Source: Selaginella moellendorffii
Lineage: Eukaryota > Streptophyta > Lycopodiopsida > Selaginellales > Selaginellaceae
Length of the DNA: 64,000 bases
NCBI RefSeq assembly: GCF_000143415.4
Contig: NW_003314264.1
Location: 896,624-960,623, forward strand
Reading direction: 5' to 3'
Below, piece after piece: positions 23,326 to 34,845 of this stretch. A program made the translations under genes and the position numbers. The notes beneath the pieces were generated by a model. The model ran no database searches. It saw nothing but the letters and a program-made list of their open reading frames with translations, and was not told the DNA's origin. Numbering within the stretch: position 1 is the first letter of the stretch; each line of letters opens with the position of its first letter.

Positions 23326-24688
23326 TCAGCAGGAGCACTTAATACACGACTTTGCTTCAGGAACACCAGATGCTGGAGGAACTGCGTAAGGGACTTGGCA
23401 TTGCTTCACACACGGTTTAGCCTCTTGGAGGATTAGTGCCGGCCGGGTGGACTCCGATCCAAATCCATCGCCAAGAGAACTAAAGTTTTGGATCGCCACT
23501 TCTTCCGACAGAAGCTCATCGCTGTCAAACTCTCCCAAGATACCCCCGGACGGCCATGAACCGGCATCAAATGCGTGGCTCCTGTTCTGGACGGCTCTCT
23601 TTCTCAGCACGAAGACGTTGAAGAAGTAGTCTACCAAATCTTCCCGACTCCTCCTTCCAGCAAAAGAAGCTTGGAGCTCGGGCCAGAGCTTGTCTCCTTG
23701 GCAGCACTCCTTCACAATCGCAGTAAACTCGGCCTCCTCTTGCCTGCTCCACTTGGCTGACTCCACCAAACTCTCTCCCATTTTGTTGAATCCCCACTCC
23801 CGGAAAACTTCCTCTCCAAGCTCGAGCTTCAGCTTCCTACGTTGCTCCTCGATCCGCCGCTTCACACATGATCCTCCCTCCACGCAAATACTATTACTAC
23901 TACTACCAGTGCCGACTTCCTTCCCTTGCGGCCACACTACTCTACCGGAAAAGAGCGTCGAATCCTCGTCACTCCCAGTCACAACGGCAGGAACTTGAGC
24001 TTGGAAGTTGGGTCCTATGCGGATAGAAACTTTCTTGGTCGTCGGGAGCGATAAGAGCTGGCCATTTTCGTGCCTGTAGGAACGAAGGCTGTACTTGGAA
24101 GTTATGGAACTCACTCCTCGCCGTCCTGGTCGCTGTATACTCACGTAAGTGAGAGAGCCGAATGATCATACTCTAACCTATACACTATACCTCTACATGG
24201 TGGTGATGGTGTTGTTCTTCTTCCTCTTTCCTCCGGAGGCCGCCCAAGACCCTCTTCACAGTTGCTCGAAACTCACCATTCTCTGGAGCGCTGTGCGTGG
24301 CATTCCCTGGATCCAGAGCCAATCTTCTCAGATAGGAGAGAGCCTCTGGAAGAGCAGCGGTGGATGCGAGTGAAGAAGCCTCCACATTTTTGGTGGCATT
24401 TGCATTGAAGATGTGGCCACTCTCCAAGCTCTTGAGGTATTTGAGATAGACGAGCTTGACGCTGGGGCCGCAATGCGGGGGTAAGCCCATGGAGGTGGCC
24501 ACAGTGCCCCACTTCCTGGCACCACTGGCCTTGGTGTACCCACCAAAATCTTTCACCTTGGCGAGGAGGAGAGGGAGGTCTACCTGGGTGCCGCCAATCA
24601 GGACTGTGAGTGGCCTCTCCCCTGGAGATCCTCTGGCTTGGAGGGCTCTTCCCACCAGCTTCACAACTCTATCACCTGTTATCGCCAT
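23326..24688 (-). CDS. ARID-ELM2/SANT-like chromatin protein, two exons
   Basis: Proposed exons are 24688-24191 and 24132-23326. They are joined by a 58-bp GT-AG intron in phase 0 and give about 434 aa. Exon 1 holds an ARID/BRIGHT DNA-binding domain (VDLPLLLAKVKDFGGY, then KWGTVATSMGLP, then LKYL) and ends in an acidic run with a polyhistidine stretch. Exon 2 holds the plant ELM2-type motif (VSIRIGPNFQAQVPAVV) and a SANT/Myb-like segment (WSRQEEAEFTAIVKE, then LVDYFFNVFVLRKR). This order is that of plant ARID1/2-type proteins, nuclear factors linked with histone deacetylation. The family role is known; the job of this gene is inferred. The start is the first ATG at 24688; upstream GTG readings are not used. 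Confidence 0.85.
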
Positions 24689-24699
24689 TTCCACTCAGA

Positions 24700-27200
24700 A
24701 AAACCCTTACCTAAACAGAAAACTTTTTAACTTTGATTATGAAAAATGATTTTTCCTCCTTGCATTGTTTACCTCTTCAAATAGAGGAGAGCTCTCTTTG
24801 GACGATAGCGTTCAGGATCCAGCATCACTATATGAAGATGGAGGTCCTCCAGATCCAGTCCGTGGCCTTCATTACATATCAGCATGTGTATTTAATATGA
24901 AATGCAAACACTTTTGTGAAGAATGTAACCTATTGAATTTTTTACATTTGGAAAAACTTTTTGCAGAATTTTGTACATGAACTAGGCCTTTATAACCAAA
25001 CAATTTATTGTTTGTTTTATGTTTTGAGTCCTGTGATACTATTCTAGAGGAATATTATAAAATCTGGGGGCCAGAAGAGAATTTACAAACTCTACATGCT
25101 GTGAGTTACACTTCTCACTTGCTCGATCACAAGATGGTGGTGCCATTCTACATAATGTTTCAAGTTTGTCATCTTTATGTTTGCCTGTGTTGTTTATTTG
25201 AATAGAAGGGATCTCTTGTCGTCTTTGTGTTTGCCACTTTCCACACTGTGTTGTCTATCTGAATAGAAGGGATCTCTTGTTGTCTTAGAGGAATGAAAAC
25301 TTGGGTGTATCACAAGATTACAAGGAGAATGCATGACCCATCAAAGAATTCTAGTCCTAGCCACTAATCAAGAAATTGGAGAGGCGGAAAATGATTATAT
25401 TTCTTAACAAGCGAACTGTTTATACAAGATCATAAAGAAGAATGATTACCATTACTCCACCTCAAGAGAGCAAATTCATTCCATTTCTTTTATGTCCAAA
25501 CTTTTCCAACGTAACCCTAATTTAAGCTTTAGCAAATCTGTTTGAAGTTTTTCAATGAGCCGCTAGACACCAAGACATTGTGTGAGGTCATGTCGCCAGC
25601 CGAAAGCCTTGAGGTGGACTTGACCAGTCGACTCTAGCTCGGATGATCTAAGGAAAGACACCGAAAGAGATCCGGACTGCCAGACGATCTAACTGAATGT
25701 TATAAATCTCTCACAGGCATGGCAAGAATCAAGTTCGTTATGCGAATTGTTTAACTCCTACTCGGCTGTGGACAAGGGATGCATTTTGCTGGCGAGCTTC
25801 ATGCAGATTGGAGATGTAGACATGGTGTCGTGGATGAAATTGCAGCACAGCACAAGATGAAGGCAGAGAAATGTTTGATCGATAAATCTCGTGAACACAA
25901 TGCTAGAAGCATCAAATTCATGATCACGGCTCTTTCTCCCCAAGGTGGATATTGTGCTCTTTCAATTCGCTTAGGACCACCAAAAGTACAACACAAGTGT
26001 CCACAAGCCATCCAGCAGGCTGTCCAAGGATTCCTCATCCCCGCAACAACTAATTAAGTTAACTCTCCAGTTGTTTTCTTCTTCCCCTTTTTTTTCTGCC
26101 AAGTTTAGGGTTCATCGTTGAAGGGCTAGAGGACGAGATGTCTTGGGGTTGGGGTTGGGGTCGCTGCCCGGTCCACTCTGCCCAGGTAGGCCGCTTCGCA
26201 CGGTAAGTTCGTTTAGGTAGGGCTTTTCTTTGCATGAGCAATAAGTGAGTAAAGAAAGCAAAGCTGCTTGCAACGAGCTGAGGTATGATCAACGATGAAA
26301 GAAAGGCTAGTGGCGATCAGGAATTCGTGTTGAACCTCTAACGTTTGAAGACGATTGCAACGCAAAAAGGAGCTCAAACAACTCAGAAAATCAAAGTGCA
26401 AAACAACGGGCCAAGGATGTGGACAATACGAACGATCATTGAAAGTTGACAATACTTAGCTTCAGGTTTGCGTGTGTTTCAATTGGTTCTAATTTCTTGC
26501 CATGAACAAGCCAAGTTGCCTGCTCAACGACGATAAGAACTGAAAAACACCGTGTCTGCCAAGAAGAATAATGCTACGAGATTGGAGATATTTTGTGTCA
26601 ACGTGATTGTCAACGCTTTGAGTTATGTTGTTGCTGCGCTCAACGCAAGACCTGCGAGCTGAGAAACAACGTCGCCTGCGATCTTCAGAACCTCAATCCA
26701 GCTGAAGACGTACATGACAATGGTCCAACCTCAATGACCATGAAAACTCCAAGGGCAAAGGAATGCCTGTGCTCTCAATGGCTGTAAGAAGCATAGTGAT
26801 CATAGCGTGAAAGACGCTCACTCGTATACTGTTTGTTTTGTTTGCTGTTCAACGAAACGGACATCGGTTCGTGAACTGTTTATTCTAACCAAAATGTATG
26901 TTCAACGAACTGGACAACGCCCAAAAGGGCTAGAGGCTTCAACCTTCCAGTCTATGTTCTCTATAGTTTTCTTTATGGTTTCTTTAACTTCTTTTTGCTT
27001 TTGCAACGGTGCCATAGAACAACGTTAGATGGAAGTTTACGCTTTGGCAGTGGCAAAACCGGACGATCTACACAGAGCTACCCTGTGGTTTCCCTGAAAA
27101 GAAATGAATACAGTTACAAAGTTGCAAGTAGTTGTGTCAAAAAACACCAAAGTAGCTTGGGAGCTTCCCAGAGACGAGCATCTGGGCGCTGTGGCAGCTA
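24700..27200. other. No intact gene; scattered relics
   Basis: No long frame. At 25197-25290 a segment of about 35 bases with GAATAGAAGGGATCTCTTG is repeated directly. Around 25790-25840 the plus strand reads DVDMVSW, a PPR-like remnant. The rest shows no domain, RNA gene or structured repeat. Confidence 0.4.
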
Positions 27201-27229
27201 CTCAAGAGCTCGTTAAGCCTCCTGTAGCT

Positions 27230-27791
27230 GTCCGAGCTTGAAGACCTCGGGCACGTCACTTCCAAAACTTAGCTCGGTAGGGGATTCTCATGCCTTGTTC
27301 CAGAGCTTTCAGTCTGATCATCTAGAGCCGAGCAAGTCTTGATGGCCGCGAAGAAAGTTCCGGAATCCGGTGCAGAGCCCTGGCATGAGAAGGCTTCCAG
27401 TTCTCTGCGTGTCCCAAGATGAAAGCGTTCTACATTGTGGCAAGGCATCCTGTCAAACACCTCCTCGCCTCAACCAGGCTGCCACACCTCCCATACATGC
27501 CAATCAAGCTGCAAGAAGTGTAGAGATTGGAGCAAACCCCGCTTTGGATGGCGCGATTCCCCTCTCTAAATCCTTGGAGCTCCCGCAGCATTTCAACCCT
27601 GAAAGGAGCTCTACTGAACAGTTTGTGCTGTGAACCTGGCATTGTCCCAATCTGTGGCAGTACCTGTGGAGCGCGGGTCGAAGGAAATGCATCCATCCGT
27701 CGAGCGCCAAAAGAATCTTTGTGCCTTTAAATGACAAGGCAAAATTTCCTCTTCTTCTCACTGCCATTCTTTCGTGGGGCTTTGCGTCCAT
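27230..27791 (-). pseudogene. PLS-type PPR pseudogene
   Basis: Minus-strand frames together keep consecutive motif pieces: LIGMYGRCGSLVEARRC, then a tryptophan-poor remnant with NAFILGH, then PDSGTFFAAIKTCSALDD. These are L/S/P-type PPR repeats, but they lie in different frames with stops between. At least two frameshifts and one stop are needed to explain it. No targeting leader or E/DYW tail is attached. Confidence 0.7.
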
Positions 27792-27832
27792 GGGAATTTG
27801 ATGTGGCTCTTCTCAGTGCGTTTTAGTTTCTT

Positions 27833-27905
27833 TTGATAGGAACCAAAGAAACTTAAGGATTCGAACCTTGGACTTGTGATTCATAATCCTCAGCAACCGG
27901 GTTCG
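27833..27905 (-). other. tRNA-like relic (B-box type)
   Basis: On the minus strand AAGGTTCGAATCCTT forms a T-arm-like hairpin with the canonical loop. No convincing acceptor, D or anticodon arm of normal geometry can be folded around it. It may be a dead tRNA or a tRNA-derived SINE remnant. Confidence 0.3.
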
Positions 27906-27989
27906 CATTATTTTATTATCGACTTATCCCACACACGGCCAACGTTTCTTCTCCCGCGCGAGACGCCACTGCCGGGAAGGTCTTCAGAG

Positions 27990-28340
27990 CCCATCGTGAG
28001 CAGCGTCGTCCAGGTGAAGGTTTGCTTGGCCTAGCCCGGGCATATCGCCACAAGCAGCGGATTCCACGAGACGAGGCGGCATCGGGAAGGAGGCGTTTGA
28101 TCAAAACCTTGTGGCGTGGAACACGCTGCTTGCTGCATACTCGAGGCAGGGGCTTGTGAAGGAGGCCCCGCAATTCACACACTTTGTGTTGACGGTGATA
28201 GTGCTTTGCTCCACTCAAATCCGCCTTGCATCCTTACGCCTACACAGTGGTGCTTGAGCTCCAGGGGAATTTGCTCGGGGCCCTCGCTAGCGTGTCTTCC
28301 AAGTACGTCTTCACACCCAGATTCAGACCGATTCAAGAGT
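27990..28340 (+). pseudogene. PLS-type PPR pseudogene fragments
   Basis: The plus strand reads AFDQNLVAWNTLLAAYSRQG and continues VKEAPQF, a PPR motif. Then, after a frameshift, HPYAYTVVLELQGNL resembles the start of a further motif. Frames change and no start or end is present. It lies opposite in strand to the neighbouring relic at 27230. Confidence 0.65.
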
Positions 28341-28370
28341 TTGCCTCAGAAATCCTCCCTTCTCATACCG

Positions 28371-28833
28371 TCAGCGAAGTTCCTGGGATCCATCTCCAGC
28401 CGCCCAGACAGTCGTCTCCGCTGCTCCTGAAACAACCTTGGATCCTGGCCGCTTCCCGGAACAAGACTTCCACTCATGTTTGCCAAAGGAAGAATCGTTG
28501 CTGCCGCTGTTCCTGGAAAGTCTTGCGATCCATATACTAGTGGCTGAGCGGCCTCTAGAGCTTCTCCCTGTCTCCCGACTCCTCTCCTCCAAGTCCTCGA
28601 AAGTCTAGAGTTGAGATCCCGTGACTTCCTGGCATGAAATGTTGCTGGTGTGGTTGGAATAGACGATGAGAAACGTTGTTGACGCTGTGGAGGTTCCCAG
28701 AGGAAGACTGTAAGATCGGCTTGAGAAAACCAGGAACTAGCTGAGACATCTTTGATCGTTGTCCAGCGTCATGGGACACTATCAGTGGCGGCCATGTTGA
28801 GCTGCCAGCTGCTGATAATTCTTCCACTCCCAC
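28371..28833 (-). other. Coding-like segment of unknown origin
   Basis: Minus-strand frames give a serine-, glutamine- and histidine-rich stretch (HRLFQPHQQHFMPGSHG, then TLDFRGLGGEE). It is interrupted by a stop near 28558 and a frameshift. It looks like a fragment of a low-complexity plant protein. I cannot name a family, and it may be chance. Confidence 0.25.
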
Positions 28834-28837
28834 TATG

Positions 28838-29265
28838 ATAGACGATGAGGCCCTGGATGCCTTGAACTTATAGTGTCACTGCCGCCGACTATGACGCTTG
28901 ATCCACCACCTGTTCGATGGCATGCCCGAGAGGAGCCTCGTGTAGTGGTTGGCGATGCTAATGGTGTTTGCAAACTGCGGCTGCATAGATGACGCCACAA
29001 GGCTGTTCGATGCCATGCCGATAGCCATGATCACCGCTTGTGCCGACCGCGACCTGGCCCGAGCCAAGGACGCGTTTGACGGGTGTTTGCACGACATGGC
29101 AAGGTTGACGAGCCTCCCCGAGCAGGACATGTTCTCTTGGGATGCCCTCTTAGCCCCACAGCAAGCATTTCTCTCTGTCAGCGTGCTGGATCGAGGTCTG
29201 CATTACTGGGCTGGTGTCTGCGGTGCTCAAGGCTGAAAAGCTAGTGCTGTGAGATGGCCTTGCCT
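28838..29265 (+). pseudogene. PLS-type PPR pseudogene, source-like copy
   Basis: The plus strand keeps NCGCIDDATRLFDAMP, then ITACADRDLARAKDAFDGC, then LPEQDMFSWDALL. These are recognisable S/P/L motifs with deletions between them. The GLVSAVLKAEKLVL-type segment at about 29200-29240 is out of frame. This copy is less deaminated than the duplicates at 225-345 and 2547-2850. Confidence 0.7.
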
Positions 29266-29399
29266 GGGCCCTGGGGGTCCTAACCCCAAGAAGCATCACT
29301 CCTCGTGGGTCCATTTTTTTCCCCATTCTAAAACCAACATTAGTCACTAACAAAACTTGCTTCTTGGGCAATGAACAAGATCAAAACACTAGCGAGCTG

Positions 29400-32280
29400 A
29401 GATAAGAGGGGTACTCATCTTCATATTGAATCTCCAGGGCCTTCTCTACTTCCAAACACGTCACCTTGCTCTGCCGTGGAGGTTGATGGGCTCGAGTCGG
29501 AACCAGCCATTGATCTTCTCCATGGCCAAGATCCGCCTGACATCGACATGTGTTCTGGAGGGATGGAGGTTGATGGACTCGAGTGAGGGATCTGGATAAA
29601 TCGAAGAACAAGGCAACTGGATGTTTTCGCAAAAATCTCTGCCAGTGGTCTTTTTATGTATGAAGCTCGAACAGGGACTTGAGCAATCCAACCAGATCCA
29701 AAAAAAATCTGGGTGATATATATAGAAAGTCTAGATAAAATTGCCATCATAAGCTGGAGGTGGACCAAATTCCACTTAATGAATATTTCCTCAATTAACA
29801 CTTACATAGAGAACTTTAATATTTGCTGTTGAGAAACAAAGAAGAAGAAAAAGTTATTTGAACTAGAAAAATTAGAAATGGGATCATCCAACAAGCTCGT
29901 GTGTCTTTGGCTGACAATAAGTATGTGTTGGGCTTGTCGTCGTCGGCGTCCAAAGCCTGTGTTCTTGATTCCTCCGAGATGCTAAGTCTTGGCTGGGCCA
30001 GTCGGCATTTAGTCTCCTTGCAAAATCTTCGATTTCCCTGAATCTTAATCATTGTATGTCACCTTGAACGAAACGAGCGCCTGAAAATTGGACTGGAGAT
30101 GAAGAACCTTGCTTTTTGAGCTCTAGAGACGAGAACAATGCTCTCAAAGGAAAAAAATGTGGAAGAAGGGAGTACACACGCGCATACCTCCTTTGAGAAG
30201 CTGTCCTGAAGAAGGGGATGTGATTCTCTGGAATGCCATGATCTCAGCATATGCTCTGAAACATTTGAGTGTTTAGTTAACAAATAAAGTTGGTTTTAGA
30301 ATGCAAACCTGGAGGCTAAGTTGCGAATGTTGTGGTTCCACTCGTTTCACGCACGAATCAATGGCATTGCTACTCCATCACCATCACCAGATGGAGAATA
30401 GCCTTCATTGCCCTCCCAAAGCTGTGATGTCAATTCATATAGCGGTGGCGTGGCAGGGAAGACTATAGTTCAAATTTGCACATTGATATACTTGCCTTCT
30501 GCAGCTCCATCCCAAGAACGTAGAGCTTGCTGCCCAGAACCTGGCTCCCCATGTCTTTAGTGATACAAGAATATCAAATGTATTCTTACAATGTATGGCA
30601 TAGCTCCACCACATTATCAAGAAGGTGATTAACAAAGTGAGTTGGTATTGATAAAATTTCCTCAACTCAGAGATCCATGGATGAAAGAAGATTGAGTTGG
30701 TAAGTAACCTCAAAAGTATGAAAGAGCATAAACTTAAATATTGACTTTTTAAATTGTTACAAGAGCAAGTGGTGATAACAAAGAAGACAAATCTTGGTTG
30801 GTAATTTGTCATCTTGGGTATAAGAAAGGACTAATTAATATGATTAAAGAGGATAAAAGCCATAATTAACAAAGAATAAAAACGAAGAGTGTTAAGAATT
30901 GTTATAAATAAACTTATTAGAAAGAAGAAACTCAATCATGTTGATGAGAAATATTACTTTTAAGTGTTTAAATAATATACTTTAATTGCCCATCATCTTG
31001 AGGATGATAAGAAGTTGACAACTTACCTTTGATGTGGAGGAAAGAAAGAAATTAGTGCTAAAAGGTGAAAATAAAATTAAAGATTTTGATCACTAATAAT
31101 ATTATCTAGCAATCCATAAAAGCAAAAAATGTCATTTTGAAAAACCAATCAACCACAATAAAGACAGTATCAATCCTCAAGAATACAGAAGATTAATAAA
31201 GAAGTTTATAGAGGCAGACATCCAAAGCCCAAAAGTAAAAAGAAGTGGCTAGAGAAAATTAGATAGAGCATTTCAAGGCGTTTTAGACTGCTAATAAATG
31301 AATGAAGCTATCTATTTCATAAATGTTTGTGACAAGAAGGTTTAGAGATCAACCACTAAGAGAAAAATAAATATGTATGTGAGTCCAAACAAAATCCACT
31401 CTCAAATTGTTATTTAGGCTCCTTTGTAGGTATTCTTCTATGTGATCTAAAATGTATTATTGATCACGATCAAGAGAGATCATTCGTAAAAAATGTATAT
31501 TTACTAGCACTTGATTTTTCTAAAATTTTATTTTCAAGGTGGACAGAAAGAGATTTTAGCAAAAGCATATTAGGCTACAAAAGGTAAGGCAAGATCAAAA
31601 ACTTTAATCATGTATAATTATGAGAATAAACATAATTAAAACCATGATCACTTCCCAATTATATAGGCATGAAAAGTGCCCTCTTATTGTGCTCTTGTCC
31701 AATTAAAATGAACCAAAGTTGAAAACAATTAAAATGTAGGTGATATCATCAAATTGTTTGCTATAGTAACCAGCATTCTTTGTATAATCATTAGGTAGTT
31801 TATTTAGTACAAGTAAACCTCAATTTGTCATACCTAGAGGTGACTTCAATTTGCTGCATTAGCCAAATTCTATTGATTATATTGCCTTGGACTTATTGTA
31901 GAAGAATTAACTAAGATATAGTCTAAGGTGGCCCCATGATCATAGACTTTGCCCATCCAGATTCATGATCCACTCATTGTAACTTGGATTTTAGACTAGT
32001 GGCTAACCTCTGGATTGATGGAATCCATTAGCTCATTGATAAAAGGTCAAATGGAGGAAGCAAGGAGAGGTGAACTTTGTTGTGAGGAGAGAAGCTCCTC
32101 CAAGCTTCTTTTGCTTGAAAGAGGCTGCAAATGCTGAAAATATAGATAGTGGGTTGATAATGAATTTGGATTAGAGTCCATCAAATAATATATTTCTAGA
32201 ACGACAAATTTAATAATCAGAAACTACGATTTTAATTTTCAAATAATAATTTAGAAAAAACAAAAGAGATGAAACTTTTG
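29400..32280. other. No intact gene recognised
   Basis: At 29470-29585 the plus strand encodes a short acidic stretch with the motif EVDGLE repeated twice, ending in a stop; the minus strand is also open. Around 30480-30560 the minus strand reads LGSKLYVLGMELQ, faintly Kelch-like. From 30.8 to 32.3 kb the DNA is AT-rich and shows nothing I can name. Confidence 0.35.
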
Positions 32281-32285
32281 TCAAC

Positions 32286-32333
32286 AACTTTGTCCCGGGA
32301 CAAAGTTATATAAATTTAAGAATTTATAAACCC
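32286..32333 (+). promoter_or_regulatory. Palindromic promoter element before the family pseudogene
   Basis: Positions 32286-32307 are a perfect 22-bp palindrome: AACTTTGTCCC followed by its own reverse complement. A further direct copy, AACTTTTGTC, lies just upstream. TATAAACCC follows at 32325-32333, and the ATG is at 32351. The motif set matches the two intact family genes. Confidence 0.5.
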
Positions 32334-32350
32334 ATTAAATCTCTATAGGC

Positions 32351-32787
32351 ATGGAATCTCAAAAATCCCATATATTAGTGTTTATTGCTATGGTTGTTTT
32401 TTCTTTTTGCATTAAAAAGACTCCTCTATACACTTCCAAAGGTGCATTACAACATTCCAAAGAGGAACAAATTATCAAGACTATTGTAGGTGTGTGAACC
32501 TAGTTTGGTATAGATTTGCTTTTGGTTTATCTATGCCAGGATATTATACAGCTCGAGTTGGAAGTTTGGGTTGTTTTTTCAGGGTTAGGCAATCCCATGA
32601 ATTTATATTTAGGGATTTCATAGAAGCAGTTAGTGATATATGGGATATATGTTTATTTTATAATAACCCAGGAGGTATAATTGCGCTAAGTGATATCTCT
32701 TTATGAGTAGATTATTCAAGAGATGAGCTTAGGGAGACAAACTCTTCTATAAATATGTCAATGGTATTGTTTAATTGTAATATTTAA
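32351..32787 (+). pseudogene. Broken member of the secreted six-cysteine family
   Basis: Starts with an ATG and a signal-peptide-like run (ILVFIAMVVFSFCI). Loss of about ten bases near 32430, where the relatives read SGSF, shifts the frame. Homology resumes as CITTFQRGTNYQDYCRC and continues through TARVGSLGCFFRVRQ and IWDICLFYNNPGG. A TGA at 32704 interrupts it before VDYSRDEL, and a natural stop lies at 32785. Two lesions make it a recent pseudogene: the promoter is still intact and the residues between lesions are well conserved. Confidence 0.85.
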
Positions 32788-32789
32788 CT

Positions 32790-34450
32790 TACAAGTCTCT
32801 AAAAACAAATAATTGATGTTTTTGGGTTACTACCACAACTATTATTTTGTAAAAATAAAAATGCTTCGTTTCTGAGACATCCAAATATATTTTAGGATAT
32901 TCTTCAATCTATTTCTTTTGTAAATGTTTACTATTAATTTTTCTTTATTTAGGACCTTGTTACTAATATTTATAACACAAAGCCATCCTGAATCCGATTA
33001 GAAGAAGCTCAAAATTCTTGCCGTGGATGTCTAGAGAAAGATCGTGAGGAAATCACAACGCTCTACGTCAATGGCAAGACCGGTGTCACAGGTTTGATTG
33101 GTATGGGATGAGAAGGGCTAAGGCAGGTTTCCTTGATCACTGCATGGGTGTTTGGCTTTGAGAATGTTTAGTAACAATAAAAAGAGCATACTAGAGCATG
33201 AAGAAAGAATAAAATATATGAGATCTTCTAGAGGGATGGATATTTTAGGTAGCAAAACGAATGAAGAAGGCTTATTTTGGATATGAAGAGATGAGGGAGA
33301 AACTTGTGGCCACTAAAAACTTCATCAATATGCAAAGACTATTCTTCTTGGAGAGTTTTACATCAGCAAACAGTTCAACTCAAGCATAACAGCTGCAAAT
33401 ATCTAACAAATATAACAGAAATAGCATAAAGACATGAGGTTTTTTAAGAGGTGAGTGCTAATATTACATATAACACACTTATTAAACTGTTACTCCAGCA
33501 CGACTTGGCTGCTGGGGGGATGCTCTCGATTGGGACGGTGGTGAGGTCAATGATGCAGAGCGTGGAGGTGATGCAGTTCTTTTAATACTCTCACATATAT
33601 AACCCCACTATAAGAAATGAAGTTCCTTATGTTTCTCTAGTGCTCTCTATGGAGCAAGCACCATGTCCGTGGACTTCTAGAGGATGTACCAAAGTTGAAA
33701 AAGTGGTTGAGAAATTCTCTCACCATCTTGAGATTTGACATGATCACCAAGCCAGTGTTTATATTGTGAGAGGTAGTGAGGAGTGATAGGATGGTTGATA
33801 ATTGGCAGTCGAATGGGTACTGATAGCAAATTGAATGTGCTGGAGAAAACAACCAAGCGTAACACCATTGTACAAACTTCCAACAAGATGAGAGTTGCAT
33901 TAAAGCTGTTGAGTTGGAGAGGTCTGGTTGCAAGCTAGTTGTAGAAAAAGAAGAAGATGAAAGTCATAAATGAAAAAAATTGTTTAAAATTTAAGTAAAC
34001 TCTGGCTCACCAACAATGATCTTATGAGGACTTGGTGGTGGAACACATTAAATGGGGCATGATATAGTTCTAATAAAGAAACATGGTTAGAGATTACAGA
34101 GAAAAAGACGAGACTAATCATTAGAAGTGATCAGTATAAGCAATATTAAATAATGTGTGAGACAAGTGTTGGATGAAATTAATATATCCAATGATAATAA
34201 AGGCCATAATTGAAAAAAATGATGCATCCAAAGGTCTACTGAACTCCATAATTCTTATAGGAACTTTATAAATGCCAGCAATAGGAATTCTCCCAGAATG
34301 GCCAAACATCTTTACTCCAAACCCTGAATGCCTGGTTGTAACAAAATTGGATGGAATAACTCTTCTCCCTGGAGGCCTTTGGTTATCGGATGAAGCAGTT
34401 CGTGCTTTGAGTATTATCCAGTGAAGCATCCAATCAGAAAGAGTTTGTAG
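32790..34450. other. No recognised gene
   Basis: Mostly AT-rich. A GC-richer fragment at 33490-33580 and a minus-strand frame at 33637-33933 show no domain that I can identify. Probably broken coding or repeat remnants. Confidence 0.35.
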
Positions 34451-34499
34451 TGTTTATGCAAGACTTCCACAAGTTTACATGCTTTTGAGTCTTTTAGTG

Positions 34500-34700
34500 T
34501 GCTGTTAAAGTGTGCTTCGATCTTGATGTTCCATGAAATGAGATCTTTCATCAACAAGCTGCAATTTCCATCCAATCTTCCCATGCATGGACGAGAATAA
34601 CTCGAGAGCTCGCTCAGGCTCACCACCTATTGCATATCCCATGAACATACATTCCAGGAGACTGAATCCCGCTGATCGAAAACTCGGCGCCAAAATGCCG
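34500..34700 (-). pseudogene. PPR relic divergent from the intact PPR gene
   Basis: The minus strand reads FMGYAIGGEPERALELFSSM, a PPR motif, after SFRSAGFSLLEC. It continues in an E-motif-like but shifted form. Surrounding frames contain stops. It lies only about 150 bases upstream of the intact PPR gene, on the other strand. Confidence 0.55.
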
Positions 34701-34707
34701 GATCAGA

Positions 34708-34740
34708 TTTTAGGGTTCTTTGGTATGGGTTTAGGGCTTT
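34708..34740 (+). promoter_or_regulatory. Telo-box-like elements before the PPR gene
   Basis: TTTAGGGTT at 34708-34716 is an inverted telo-box (AACCCTAAA). A second partial copy, TTTAGGGC, lies at about 34730-34737. Telo-boxes are known promoter elements of translation- and organelle-biogenesis genes in plants. Confidence 0.5.
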
Positions 34741-34845
34741 TGCGCCAAAACTCTAGGGCAACGCAAACTATCAGGAACACGAGAATGCCCAGTCTCGTTC
34801 GTCCGCATTTTGATTCGGATCGAGGGCCTCGATGATCAGCGCTCT

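Noticed and set aside
27833-27905. Functional tRNA gene
   Set aside because: Only the T-arm is convincing. Acceptor, D and anticodon arms do not fold with normal geometry.
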